From Ga0077530 sp035565975 (lineage in GTDB: Bacteria; Pseudomonadota; Alphaproteobacteria; Rhizobiales; Hyphomicrobiaceae): a stretch of 64,000 nucleotides of DNA. Position 1 is the first letter of the stretch. Every line of letters begins with the position of its first letter. Below, one piece after another: positions 9,128 through 17,466 of the stretch. The notes under the pieces are model-generated. The model saw only the letters and a program-made list of their open reading frames with translations, was not told the DNA's origin and did not search any database. The stretch lies in the NCBI GenBank assembly GCA_035565975.1, contig DATMRT010000054.1, positions 9,880 to 73,879 on the forward strand. The letters are read 5' to 3'. The translations under genes and the position numbers were made by a program.

Positions 9128-9977
9128 CGCGGGAATTCACCCGACTGCCATCGTCTCGAGCGAAGCCGAGCTGGGACCGGGCGTCCGGATTGGACCTTTC
9201 ACGATCGTCGAGGCGGGTGCGCGGCTCTCGGCGGGCGTGCGCATCGGGCCGCACTGCGCGATCGGCGGCAACGCCAGCCTCGGCGAGGGCTGTGAGCTGG
9301 TGAGCCATGTGGCCGTGGCCGGGCGCACGACGATCGGCGCCCGCACGCGCGTGTTTCCCTTCGCCTCGCTCGGTCATCAGCCGCAGGATCTCAAGTATGC
9401 CGGCGAACCCTCGACGCTGACGATCGGCACCGACTGCCTGATCCGCGAAGGCGTGACCATGAACCCCGGCACCAGCGGGGGCGGCATGGCGACGACGGTC
9501 GGCAACAAGTGCGCCTTCCTCGCCAACTCGCACGTCGGCCATGACAGCCACGTCGGTAACAACGTCATCTTCTCCAACAACGTCATGCTGGCCGGCCACT
9601 GCCGGGTCGACGACTACGTCATTCTCGGCGGCGGCGCGGCGGTCATCCAGTACACGCACGTCGGCGCACACGCCTTCGTCGGCGGCATGTCCGGCCTCGA
9701 GAACGATCTCATCCCGTACGGCATGGCGGTCGGCAACCGCGCGCGGCTCAGCGGCCTCAACATCGTCGGCCTGCAGCGGCGCGGTTTCACGCGCGAGCAG
9801 ATCCATGCGTTGCGGCGCGCCTATCGCCTGCTCTTCGCCGATGAAGGCACGCTCAAGGAGCGCGTCGACGACGTCGCGGCCAGTTTCGAGGACAATCCGA
9901 TCGTGCAGGAGATCGTCGCCTACATCCGCGCTGACCGGAAGAAGTCGCTCTGCACACCCCGTGACGACGCCGAATAA
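9120..9977 (+). CDS. lpxA: UDP-N-acetylglucosamine O-acyltransferase
   Basis: First enzyme of lipid A synthesis, transferring a 3-hydroxyacyl group to the 3-OH of UDP-GlcNAc. The 285-residue product begins with the hexapeptide-repeat beta-helix (IHPTAIVSSEAELGPGVRIG), contains the active-site stretch ANSHVGHDSHVGNN near residue 140, and ends with a helical domain (REQIHALRRAYRLLF). Length is slightly above the common 255-265. It starts inside fabZ and is followed 18 bases later by lpxI. Confidence 0.95.
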   Translation: MPDAGIHPTAIVSSEAELGPGVRIGPFTIVEAGARLSAGVRIGPHCAIGGNASLGEGCELVSHVAVAGRTTIGARTRVFPFASLGHQPQDLKYAGEPSTLTIGTDCLIREGVTMNPGTSGGGMATTVGNKCAFLANSHVGHDSHVGNNVIFSNNVMLAGHCRVDDYVILGGGAAVIQYTHVGAHAFVGGMSGLENDLIPYGMAVGNRARLSGLNIVGLQRRGFTREQIHALRRAYRLLFADEGTLKERVDDVAASFEDNPIVQEIVAYIRADRKKSLCTPRDDAE

Positions 9978-9995
9978 GCGCGAGCGGGGACCGGG

Positions 9996-11327
9996 ATGGA
10001 TCAAGGTCCCTTGGGCATTCTGGCGTGCGCGGGAAGCCTGCCGGTCGAGATCGCGGAAGCGGCGCTGAAGGCTGGTCGTCAGGTTCATATCGTCGGCATC
10101 GAGGGATTCGCGGAGCCCGGCATCGCGGCGTACTCGCATACGATCCAGAACATCGGGCAGGTCGGCGGGATGCTGACGAGCCTCAGGCGCGCGGGGTGCC
10201 GCCAACTCGTGATCGCCGGCGCATTGCGCCGCCCAAACCTGCTCAAGATACGCGTCGATCACGGCTTCTTCCGCGCGATCAAGACGGCCCTCAGCCTGAC
10301 GCGTGGCGGCGACGACAGCGTGCTGCGCCGGGTCGTGCGCTTCTTTGAAAAGGAGGGTTTCGAGGTCATCGGCGTAGATCAAGTCGCGCCGCACCTTCTG
10401 GCGCCTGTCGGTGCGCTCGGCCGGCTGCAGCCGAGCCCGGCGAACGTCCGCGCGGTGGCACGCGCGGCGTCCCTTCTGAGAGCCCTCGGCGCATTCGATG
10501 TCGGGCAGGGCGTGGTCGCGACAGAGGATGGTATCATTGCCGTCGAGGGCGTGCGCGGGACGGACGAGATGCTTGCCCAGGTCGAAGCGGCGCAGGTTGT
10601 TGGTAGCGGAGCGCCGGAATTAGCCGCCGACGGTGCCGTCCTCGTCAAGATGCCCAAGCCGGGGCAGGAGCTGCGCGTCGATCTTCCCGCGATCGGCCCG
10701 CGCACGGTGGAGCGCACGCAGGCGTGCGGGCTCTCCGGCATCGTCATTGCCGCTGGGCGTTCGCTCGTCATCGAGCGCGCCCGTACGATTGCGCTGGCCG
10801 ATGAGCTTGGCCTCTTCATTGTCGGCATCGAGGACGGAAGCGCCGCGGAGAGCACGGCTTCGGATTGCGCCTCGCTCGCGCCCACCGCATTCCGCGTGAT
10901 CGGCGGGAGGCGTGCCGCCGCGTCGGAACGCCGTGACGCCGAGATCGGCGCGCGTGCCCTCGCTGTGCTGACGGCGCACCGTGCCGGGCGCGCTGTGCTG
11001 GTGATTGGTGAGCATGTCCAGCGCGTCGATGGCGCGCTCGGCATTCACCGCATGTTGAGCGGGCGGCGGCCGAGCCACTGGGGACTGCGTACGTTCAAGC
11101 GGCGCATGGGCGTTCTGGTCGTCGCCGCGATCGAGGATATCGGCACGAGTGCGGAGAGTATCGATCCCGTGCTGGCGCTTGCCGCGCGGGCGGCTCTTGC
11201 CGGCGTGGTGATTGTCGGGCGTGTGGATGCGGAGGCGCCGCTCGCGCACGCGCTGGTGCGTGCCGCTGACCGGCACCGCCTGTTCGTCATGGTGCCGGAC
11301 GCCGCCAACGGCAGAGGGGCGACATGA
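9996..11327 (+). CDS. lpxI: UDP-2,3-diacylglucosamine pyrophosphatase LpxI with duplicated C-terminal domain
   Basis: LpxI hydrolyses UDP-2,3-diacylglucosamine to lipid X in organisms that lack LpxH. Residues 1-290 match the usual protein (about 270-290 residues): LGILACAGSLPVEIAEAA at the start, GVVATEDGIIAVEGVRGTD near 172-190, VLVKMPKPGQELRVDLPAIG near 215-234 and GIVIAAGRS near 248. The product is 443 residues long. The extra segment, about residues 314-436, appears to repeat the C-terminal domain: GRAVLVIGEHVQRVDGALGI mirrors the first element, MGVLVVAAIED the second and LAGVVIVGRVDAEAP the third. The DLPAIG motif is lost in the second copy. The stop overlaps the lpxB ATG by 4 bases. Confidence 0.9.
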   Translation: MDQGPLGILACAGSLPVEIAEAALKAGRQVHIVGIEGFAEPGIAAYSHTIQNIGQVGGMLTSLRRAGCRQLVIAGALRRPNLLKIRVDHGFFRAIKTALSLTRGGDDSVLRRVVRFFEKEGFEVIGVDQVAPHLLAPVGALGRLQPSPANVRAVARAASLLRALGAFDVGQGVVATEDGIIAVEGVRGTDEMLAQVEAAQVVGSGAPELAADGAVLVKMPKPGQELRVDLPAIGPRTVERTQACGLSGIVIAAGRSLVIERARTIALADELGLFIVGIEDGSAAESTASDCASLAPTAFRVIGGRRAAASERRDAEIGARALAVLTAHRAGRAVLVIGEHVQRVDGALGIHRMLSGRRPSHWGLRTFKRRMGVLVVAAIEDIGTSAESIDPVLALAARAALAGVVIVGRVDAEAPLAHALVRAADRHRLFVMVPDAANGRGAT

Positions 11328-12496
11328 GCCGGGTGCCGAGCCGTCCGCCGCGCCTTTTTCTCGTGGCTGGAGAGCACTCGGGAGATGCGCTCGGGGCGCG
11401 GCTCATGATGGCACTCACGGCGCTGAGGCCGGGTGTCACGTTCTTCGGGGTCGGTGGTCCGCGGATGACGGCGGCGGGCTTGAGTTCGCTTTTCCCCATG
11501 AGCGACATCGCCGTCATAGGCCCGGCAGCCATCATCGAGCACCTGCCGCAGCTCCTCCGCCGCATTCGCGAGACAGCGAGCGCGGCCATCGCGTGCGCGC
11601 CCGACGCGGTCGTCATCATCGATGCACCCGAGTTCACTCATCGTGTCGCCCGTCGCATCCGCAAAGCTCAGCCTGACCTGCCGATTATCGACTACGTCTC
11701 GCCGAGCGTGTGGGCCTGGCGCTCCTGGCGCGCGCCGCGCATGCGCGCCTATATCGACGAGGTGTTGGCGCTCCTTCCTTTCGAGCCCGGCGTGCACGCG
11801 CGTCTCGGCGGTCCGCCCTGCACGTACGTCGGCCACCCGCTCATCGAGCGCCGTCACTGGATCGATGCGCTCGATCCGCGGGGACTTCGCGAGCGCTTCG
11901 ACCTCAAGGAGGGCAGGCCGGTGCTGCTCGTGCTGCCGGGCAGCCGCCGCAGTGAGATCATGCGGCTCTGGGGGCCATTCTCCGCAACCTTGCGGGCGCT
12001 GCGTTCGACAGGCCATCGCCTCGATGTGATCGTCCCGACCGTGGAGAACGTACGCGATCTCGTCATCGAGCGGGTCAAGCAATGGCCGTTTCCGACGCAC
12101 GTGATCGAGGACGAAGCCGACAAGTTCCGCGCCTTCAAGCTCGCGAACGCCGCGCTCGCGGCCTCGGGCACGGTGACGCTCGAGCTTGCGCTGGCCGGCT
12201 GTCCGATGGTCGTCGCCTATCGCGTGGATCGCCTGGCGCTCGTGTTCCGCAGGCTCGTGAAGCCGCCGCACTTCGCACTCGCCAATCTCGTGCTCGGCGA
12301 GCGCGCCTTTCCCGAGCTCATGCAGGAGTCCTGCGTGCCGGAGCAACTGGCGCCGGCGCTCGCCTCCCTCCTCTCCGACACGCCGGAACGTGCCCGCCAG
12401 CTCGAGGCGCTGGCGCGCATTCCGGCGGCCCTGTCGACCGGGACGCCGCCCGCCATTGCGGCCGCCATGCGCATTCTCGCGCACGCCGAGCGCTGA
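11324..12496 (+). CDS. lpxB: Lipid-A-disaccharide synthase
   Basis: GT19 glycosyltransferase that joins lipid X to UDP-diacylglucosamine, forming the lipid A disaccharide. The 390-residue protein has the N-terminal FLVAGEHSGDALGARLM, the central DYVSPSVWAWRSWRAPRM, the nucleotide-binding VLVLPGSRRSEI and the C-terminal AASGTVTLELALAGCPMVVAYR. It is translationally coupled to lpxI (ATGA overlap) and consumes its product. It is the last gene of the rightward cluster; gltA faces it. Confidence 0.96.
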   Translation: MSRVPSRPPRLFLVAGEHSGDALGARLMMALTALRPGVTFFGVGGPRMTAAGLSSLFPMSDIAVIGPAAIIEHLPQLLRRIRETASAAIACAPDAVVIIDAPEFTHRVARRIRKAQPDLPIIDYVSPSVWAWRSWRAPRMRAYIDEVLALLPFEPGVHARLGGPPCTYVGHPLIERRHWIDALDPRGLRERFDLKEGRPVLLVLPGSRRSEIMRLWGPFSATLRALRSTGHRLDVIVPTVENVRDLVIERVKQWPFPTHVIEDEADKFRAFKLANAALAASGTVTLELALAGCPMVVAYRVDRLALVFRRLVKPPHFALANLVLGERAFPELMQESCVPEQLAPALASLLSDTPERARQLEALARIPAALSTGTPPAIAAAMRILAHAER

Positions 12497-12504
12497 CTAT
12501 CGCA

Positions 12505-12541
12505 AAAGCGAAGGACCACCGACCTCGCGGCCGATGGTCCT
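12505..12541. terminator. Bidirectional terminator between lpxB and gltA
   Basis: AGGACCACCGACC (12512-12524) pairs with GGCCGATGGTCCT (12529-12541) with two imperfect positions. Read leftward, the stem is followed by TCGCTTTTGCG, giving a T-run suited to ending gltA. The site lies between the convergent lpxB and gltA stops. Confidence 0.65.
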
Positions 12542-12568
12542 GGATGCAGTGCCGGTAGAGCGGCGCGC

Positions 12569-13885
12569 TCAGCGCTTGTCGATCGCCACGTAGTCGCGCT
12601 CCGTCGGGCCGACGTAGAGCTGGCGCGGACGGCCGATCTTCTGCTCCGGATCCTCGATCATTTCCTTCCACTGTGCGATCCAGCCGACCGTGCGAGAGAC
12701 GGCGAACAGCGGCGTGAACATCGAGACCGGGAACCCGATCGCGCGGAGCACGATGCCCGAATAGAAGTCCACGTTCGGATAGAGCTTCTTCTCGATGAAG
12801 TAGTCGTCGTGAAGCGCGATGCGCTCGAGCTCCATGGCGACGTCTAGGAGATCATCATTGATGCCGAGCTTGTCGAGCACCTCGTGGCAGGTCTCCTGCA
12901 TGACCTTCGCGCGCGGGTCGTAATTCTTGTACACGCGATGGCCGAAGCCCATCAGGCGCACGCCTTCGTTCTTATCCTTCACGCGCTTGATGAATTCCGG
13001 GATGTTTTTGACGTGCCCGATCTCCTCGAGCATCTTGAGCGCGGCCTCGTTGGCGCCGCCGTGCGCGGGGCCCCAGAGACAGGCGATGCCCGCCGCGATG
13101 CACGCGAAGGGATTGGCGCCGGAAGAGCCCGCGAGCCGCACTGTCGATGTCGACGCGTTCTGTTCGTGGTCGGCGTGCAGGATCATGATGCGGTCGAGCG
13201 CCTTGGCGACGACCGGATCGACCGCATAGGGCTCGCACGGAACAGCAAAGCACATCTGCAGGAAGTTCGACGCGAAATCGAGATCGTTGCGCGGATAGAT
13301 GAACGGCTGCCCGACCGAATACTTGTAGGCCATCGCGGCAATGGTCGGCATCTTCGCGATCATGCGATGGCTCGCGATGATGCGATGCTGCGGATCGTGG
13401 ATGTCCGTGCTGTCGTGATAGAAGGCCGAGAGAGCGCCGACGACGCCGCACATGATCGCCATGGGATGCGCGTCACGGCGGAAGCCCGTGTAGAAACGGG
13501 TCATCTGCTCGTGCACCATCGTGTGGCGCGTGATGTGCTTGTCGAATTCCTTGAACTGCGCGGGGGAGGGCAACTCACCGTGGAGCAGGAGGTAGCAGAC
13601 CTCGATGAAGTTCGATGACTTGGCGAGCTGCTCGATCGGATAGCCGCGATAGAGCAGGATGCCTTCCTCGCCGTCGATGTACGTGATCTTCGACGAGCAG
13701 TTGGCGGTCGAGGTGAAACCCGGATCGTACGTGAAGCATCCCGATTCGCGATAGAGCCGTCCGACATCGATCACGTCAGGCCCGATCGAACCCGATCGCA
13801 CCGGCATCTCGACCTTTTTGTTCTTGATAAGAAGCGATGCCGTCCGGTCGCCATCGGGTGCCTTGGACCCATCATGTGCGTTCAT
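12569..13885 (-). CDS. gltA: Citrate synthase
   Basis: Condenses acetyl-CoA and oxaloacetate at the entry of the TCA cycle. The 438-residue length is that of the hexameric, NADH-sensitive type II enzymes. Conserved motifs include GILLYRGYPIEQLA, the HADHEQNAST helix, the catalytic GFGHRVYKNYDPRA loop and the C-terminal PVSMFTPLFAVSRTVGWIAQW. The frame extends further upstream, but the ATG at 13885 has AAAGGA 7 bases before it. The gene is separated from gltX by about 130 bases that should contain its promoter. Confidence 0.97.
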   Translation of the reverse strand: MNAHDGSKAPDGDRTASLLIKNKKVEMPVRSGSIGPDVIDVGRLYRESGCFTYDPGFTSTANCSSKITYIDGEEGILLYRGYPIEQLAKSSNFIEVCYLLLHGELPSPAQFKEFDKHITRHTMVHEQMTRFYTGFRRDAHPMAIMCGVVGALSAFYHDSTDIHDPQHRIIASHRMIAKMPTIAAMAYKYSVGQPFIYPRNDLDFASNFLQMCFAVPCEPYAVDPVVAKALDRIMILHADHEQNASTSTVRLAGSSGANPFACIAAGIACLWGPAHGGANEAALKMLEEIGHVKNIPEFIKRVKDKNEGVRLMGFGHRVYKNYDPRAKVMQETCHEVLDKLGINDDLLDVAMELERIALHDDYFIEKKLYPNVDFYSGIVLRAIGFPVSMFTPLFAVSRTVGWIAQWKEMIEDPEQKIGRPRQLYVGPTERDYVAIDKR

Positions 13886-14017
13886 GTCGATGTCCTTTGA
13901 ACAGCGAGCCAATCCACGGGCGCTGCAGCGCCGTTGCCGCAATGCACCATAGCAGCCTGCCGCTGTTTAATAAAGCAGCAGCGGCTGCCCTACGAGGCAT
14001 CAAATAGTCGAGAATGG

Positions 14018-15460
14018 TCAACGCGTCTGGTCCCCCAGCCGGGCAATTGTCTCTTCTCTGCCAAGGGCGTGCATGACGTCGAATACCGGTGGAGAAACGC
14101 TCCGGCCCGTGAGGGCGGCGCGGAGGGGCTGGGCCACCTTGCCGAGCTTGGCCCCAGTGGCTTCGGCGAACGAACGGACCTCGGCCTCGAGGGCCGCCGC
14201 GGTCCATTCCGGGGCGGCCTCCAGTCGGGGAACGAGGGCGGCAAGGGTCGCCTTCGCCTCGGTATCCATGAGCTTGGCGGCCTTCTCGTCGAGGGGCAGG
14301 GGGCGCTCGGCAAAGAGGAAGGCTGCACCATCGATGAGCTCCAAGAGCGTCTTGGCACGCTCCTTGAGGCCAGGAAGGGCAATTCTGAGCCGGTTCCAAC
14401 CGCCGTCGCGGTCCAGCTTGGCAAGTTTCTCGGGGCCGCCGTCGATGACCGCCAGCAACTCCTTGAGGCGCCGAACGAGTTCGTCATCGCTCGCCTTGCG
14501 GATGTAGTGGCCGTTGAGGTCCGCGAGCTTGGCGAAGTCGAAGCGGGCCGGTGAGCGGCCGACCGCATCGAGGTCGAACCACTCGATGAGCTGCTCGGTG
14601 GAGATGATCTCGTCGTCGCCGTGGCTCCAGCCGAGGCGCACGAGGTAGTTGCGCATGGCTTCGGGCAGGTAGCCCATGGCGCGGTAGGCGTCGGTCGCTT
14701 CGGCGCCGTGGCGCTTCGAGAGCTTGGCGCCGTCGGGGCCGTGGATGAGCGGCACGTGCGCGAACACCGGCACGTCCCAGCCGAGCGCAACATAGACCTG
14801 CGTCTGGCGCGCGGCATTCGTGAGATGATCGACGCCGCGGATGACGTGCGTGATGCCCATGTCGTGATCGTCGACGACGACGGCGAAATTGTACGTCGGC
14901 GTGCCGTCCGAGCGCAGGATGATCATGTCGTCGAGATCCTTGTTCGGGATCACGACGCGGCCCTGCACCTTGTCGTCGACGACGGTCTCGCCATCGCGCC
15001 GTGTCCTAAGGCGCACGGACGGCTTGACGCCTGCCGGCGCCTCCTTGGGATCGCGGTCGCGCCACGGACTCTCGATCACCTGCGGACGGCCCTCGGCTTT
15101 CGCCTTCTCGCGCATGGCCGTCAGCTCTTCGGCCGTCAGGTAGCAGTTATAGGCGCCGCCTGACGCGAGAAGACCGAGCGCGACGTCGCGATGGCGCTGG
15201 ACACGCGCGAACTGGAAGAGCGGATCGCCATCCCAATCGAGCTCCAGCCATTTGAGGCCGTTCGTGATCGCGTCGACATGCTCGGGCTTGGAGCGCTCGC
15301 GATCGGTATCCTCGATGCGCAGCAGGAACGTGCCGCCCGTATGCTTGGCATAGAGCCAGTTGAAGAGGGCCGTACGGGCGCCGCCGATGTGCAGCAGGCC
15401 CGTCGGTGAAGGCGCGAAACGCGTGACGACCTTGCGGTTAGATGGCACGGGAGTTGTCAT
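14018..15460 (-). CDS. gltX: Glutamyl-tRNA synthetase
   Basis: Class I aminoacyl-tRNA synthetase that charges tRNA-Glu. The 480-residue product has the HIGH-type motif FAPSPTGLLHIGGARTALFN near the N-terminus, RIEDTDRERS, and the KMSKS-type motif KLSKRHGAEATDAY near the middle, followed by an anticodon-binding domain. The ATG at 15460 precedes the conserved sequence; a TTG at 15493 is in frame but would add unconserved residues. Many alphaproteobacteria carry two GltX paralogues, so the tRNA specificity cannot be settled from one copy. Confidence 0.95.
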   Translation of the reverse strand: MTTPVPSNRKVVTRFAPSPTGLLHIGGARTALFNWLYAKHTGGTFLLRIEDTDRERSKPEHVDAITNGLKWLELDWDGDPLFQFARVQRHRDVALGLLASGGAYNCYLTAEELTAMREKAKAEGRPQVIESPWRDRDPKEAPAGVKPSVRLRTRRDGETVVDDKVQGRVVIPNKDLDDMIILRSDGTPTYNFAVVVDDHDMGITHVIRGVDHLTNAARQTQVYVALGWDVPVFAHVPLIHGPDGAKLSKRHGAEATDAYRAMGYLPEAMRNYLVRLGWSHGDDEIISTEQLIEWFDLDAVGRSPARFDFAKLADLNGHYIRKASDDELVRRLKELLAVIDGGPEKLAKLDRDGGWNRLRIALPGLKERAKTLLELIDGAAFLFAERPLPLDEKAAKLMDTEAKATLAALVPRLEAAPEWTAAALEAEVRSFAEATGAKLGKVAQPLRAALTGRSVSPPVFDVMHALGREETIARLGDQTR

Positions 15461-15541
15461 GGTTCGGTAGATCGCGCGAAGAGTGAAAGACAAGTCGGCG
15501 GCTTTTCAGGATGCGCTTCGCGCGGCCGCGAGCGCACCAAT

Positions 15542-15640
15542 CCCCCTCCCCCTTGTGGGGAGGGGTTAGGGGTGGGGGGAACCCCTACCGCTGATGTTCT
15601 GCAATCCCCCCCTCCTAGCCTCCCCCACAAGGGGGGAGGA
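15542..15640. repeat. REPIN-like pair of inverted GC-rich hairpins
   Basis: The left unit pairs CCCCTCCCC (15543-15551) with GGGGAGGGG (15557-15565). The right unit pairs CCTCCCCC (15619-15626) with GGGGGAGG (15632-15639) around loop ACAAG. The right unit is close to the reverse complement of the left, including the flanking TTAGGGGTGGGGGG and CCCCCCTCCTAG tracts, so the two form an inverted pair about 20 bases apart. It occupies the gap between gltX and the SDR gene. Related single hairpins occur at 19442, 23446 and 53923. Confidence 0.6.
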
Positions 15641-15738
15641 ACAAGGGAGGTGCGTGGTGCGAAGCGTGTCCACATGGCTGGGCACGCACTAGCACAGGTT
15701 CGCCCGAGGGGTAAGCGCGTTGCCCGATCTCGCTGCAC

Positions 15739-16482
15739 TCAAGTCTCTGCGCCGCCGTTCACCTGCAGGAGCTGACCGTTGATGAAGGCGCCGGCATCGG
15801 AGGCGAGCAGGGCGGCCATGGCCGCGACCTCGTCCGGTGTGCCGAGGCGGCCGACCGGCACCCGCGCGACCATCGGCTTGATATGGGCCGCCATGTGCGG
15901 ATCCTGGTCTTCGCCCATGATCGGCCCCGGCGAGATGATGTTGGTCGTGATGCCCTTGGGGCCGAATTCCTTGGCGAGGGCCTTGGTGAGGCCCCAGGCG
16001 GCGTGCTTGGCGACGGACACGGCGGCGCGCCCGTTGTAGCCGTGGATCGCGTTCATGCCGGCGAAGTTGATGACGCGGCCCCAGCCCTTTTCCAGCATGC
16101 CGGGTATCGTGGCGCGCGCGAGCCAGTAGGCGGCCTTGTAGTCCGTATCGACGACGCGGTCGAAGTCCGCCTCGCTCATCTCCAGGAACTTGCCGTCGGG
16201 GCGCATGGCCGCATTGTTGAGCAGCGCATCGACGGTGCCGAAACGCGCGAGTGCCTCCTTGGCAATGCGCGCGCAGTCCTCGCGCTTGCCGACATCACCC
16301 ATGGCGACGAGCGCTTCGACGCCGAGCGCCTCGACCTTCCGCGCGACGGCTTCGGCGGCTGCCCGGTCCTTCGCGCCATTGACGACGACGTTGAAGCCGC
16401 CTTTGGCAAGCGCCAGCGCGCAGGCGCGGCCGATGTTCTTGTTCGATCCGGTGATCAGTGCAGTGCGCGCGGCGCGGGGCAT
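15739..16482 (-). CDS. SDR-family protein lacking catalytic Ser and Tyr
   Basis: A 247-residue Rossmann-fold short-chain dehydrogenase/reductase. The nucleotide motif TGSNKNIG (11-18), LLNNAA (87-92) and the C-terminal GAFINGQLLQVNGG are intact. Alignment by eye with FabG across RVINFAGMNAIHGYNGRAAV puts Gly142 at the catalytic Ser and Val155 at the catalytic Tyr; Lys159 is retained. It therefore probably has altered or no oxidoreductase activity. It follows the E1 beta gene by only 9 bases, so it likely belongs to that operon. Substrate unknown. Confidence 0.85.
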   Translation of the reverse strand: MPRAARTALITGSNKNIGRACALALAKGGFNVVVNGAKDRAAAEAVARKVEALGVEALVAMGDVGKREDCARIAKEALARFGTVDALLNNAAMRPDGKFLEMSEADFDRVVDTDYKAAYWLARATIPGMLEKGWGRVINFAGMNAIHGYNGRAAVSVAKHAAWGLTKALAKEFGPKGITTNIISPGPIMGEDQDPHMAAHIKPMVARVPVGRLGTPDEVAAMAALLASDAGAFINGQLLQVNGGAET

Positions 16483-16491
16483 TTGGGTCTC

Positions 16492-17466
16492 CTATTTGAG
16501 CGCCGCTTTGGCGGCGGCGACGACCTTTGCGGGCGAGATGCGTACCTCGTCCTCGAGTGGTGGTGCGAACGGCACGGGAATGCGCGGTGCGCCGAGGCGC
16601 TTAGCGACCTTGATTGCACTGGGGCCGAGCCGGTCGATCATCGTCGCGATGATCTCGGCACCGAAGCCGCCGACCTCGACGGCCTGGTGCACGACGAGCA
16701 GGCGCCCGGTGCGCTTGAGCGAAGCCGCAACGGCGTCCTGATCCCAGGGCCAGATCGTGCGCAGATCGAAGACGTCGGCCTTGATGCCCTCGCTCGCGAG
16801 CTGATCGGCGGCCGTGAGCACGTTCGGCACGATGGCCGACCACGTGACGATGGTCAGTGCATCACCTTGCCGTGCGTGCCGCGCCTTGCCGAACGGAATA
16901 GGCGCGATCTCGCCGTCGGCGATTTGGCCCGGTGCGGTCCACAGATCCTTCGGATCGAAGAAGAGCACCGGATCGTCGGAGCGGATGGCGGAGACGAGCA
17001 GACCGGCTTCGTCCTCCGCATTCGAGGGGGCCACTACGACGACACCCGGCAGGTGCGCGAACCAGGCTTCGAGCATCTGGCTATGCTGGGCCGCGGAATT
17101 GCGCCACATGCCATGCGGCATGCGTACGACCACGGCGGGCTTGGCCTGCCCGCCGAACATGTAGCGTACCTTGGCGATCTGATTGACGAGCTCGTCCATC
17201 GCGCACATGACGAAATCGAACATGCGCATCTCGATGATCGGCCGCGTGCCGACGAGGGCCGCGCCGAGCCCGGCGCCCATGATCGTCGACTCGGCAATCG
17301 GCGTCGAGACGATGCGCGTCGCGCCGAACTCCTCGAGCATGCCGCGGTATTGACCCCAGAGGCCGCCGCGGCCGACGTCCTCACCGAGCACCCATACGGT
17401 CGGATCGCGGCGCATTTCCTGAAGGACCGCGAGGCGTCCCGCTTCGACGAGTGTCGTTTCAGCCAT
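16492..17466 (-). CDS. Alpha-ketoacid dehydrogenase E1 component, beta subunit
   Basis: Transketolase-like pyrimidine-binding plus C-terminal subunit (324 residues) of a thiamine-diphosphate E1 heterotetramer of the pyruvate/acetoin/branched-chain type. Visible motifs are VLGEDVGRGG (catalytic Glu contacting the cofactor), TPIAESTIMGAGLGAA, PHGMWRNSAAQHSQ and the C-terminal VVHQAVEVGGFGAEI. ATG 17466 overlaps the alpha-subunit stop by 8 bases. No E2 or E3 gene follows; an SDR gene does. Acetoin dehydrogenase-like (AcoB) is the nearest type I recognise, but the substrate is not certain. Confidence 0.88.
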   Translation of the reverse strand: MAETTLVEAGRLAVLQEMRRDPTVWVLGEDVGRGGLWGQYRGMLEEFGATRIVSTPIAESTIMGAGLGAALVGTRPIIEMRMFDFVMCAMDELVNQIAKVRYMFGGQAKPAVVVRMPHGMWRNSAAQHSQMLEAWFAHLPGVVVVAPSNAEDEAGLLVSAIRSDDPVLFFDPKDLWTAPGQIADGEIAPIPFGKARHARQGDALTIVTWSAIVPNVLTAADQLASEGIKADVFDLRTIWPWDQDAVAASLKRTGRLLVVHQAVEVGGFGAEIIATMIDRLGPSAIKVAKRLGAPRIPVPFAPPLEDEVRISPAKVVAAAKAALK

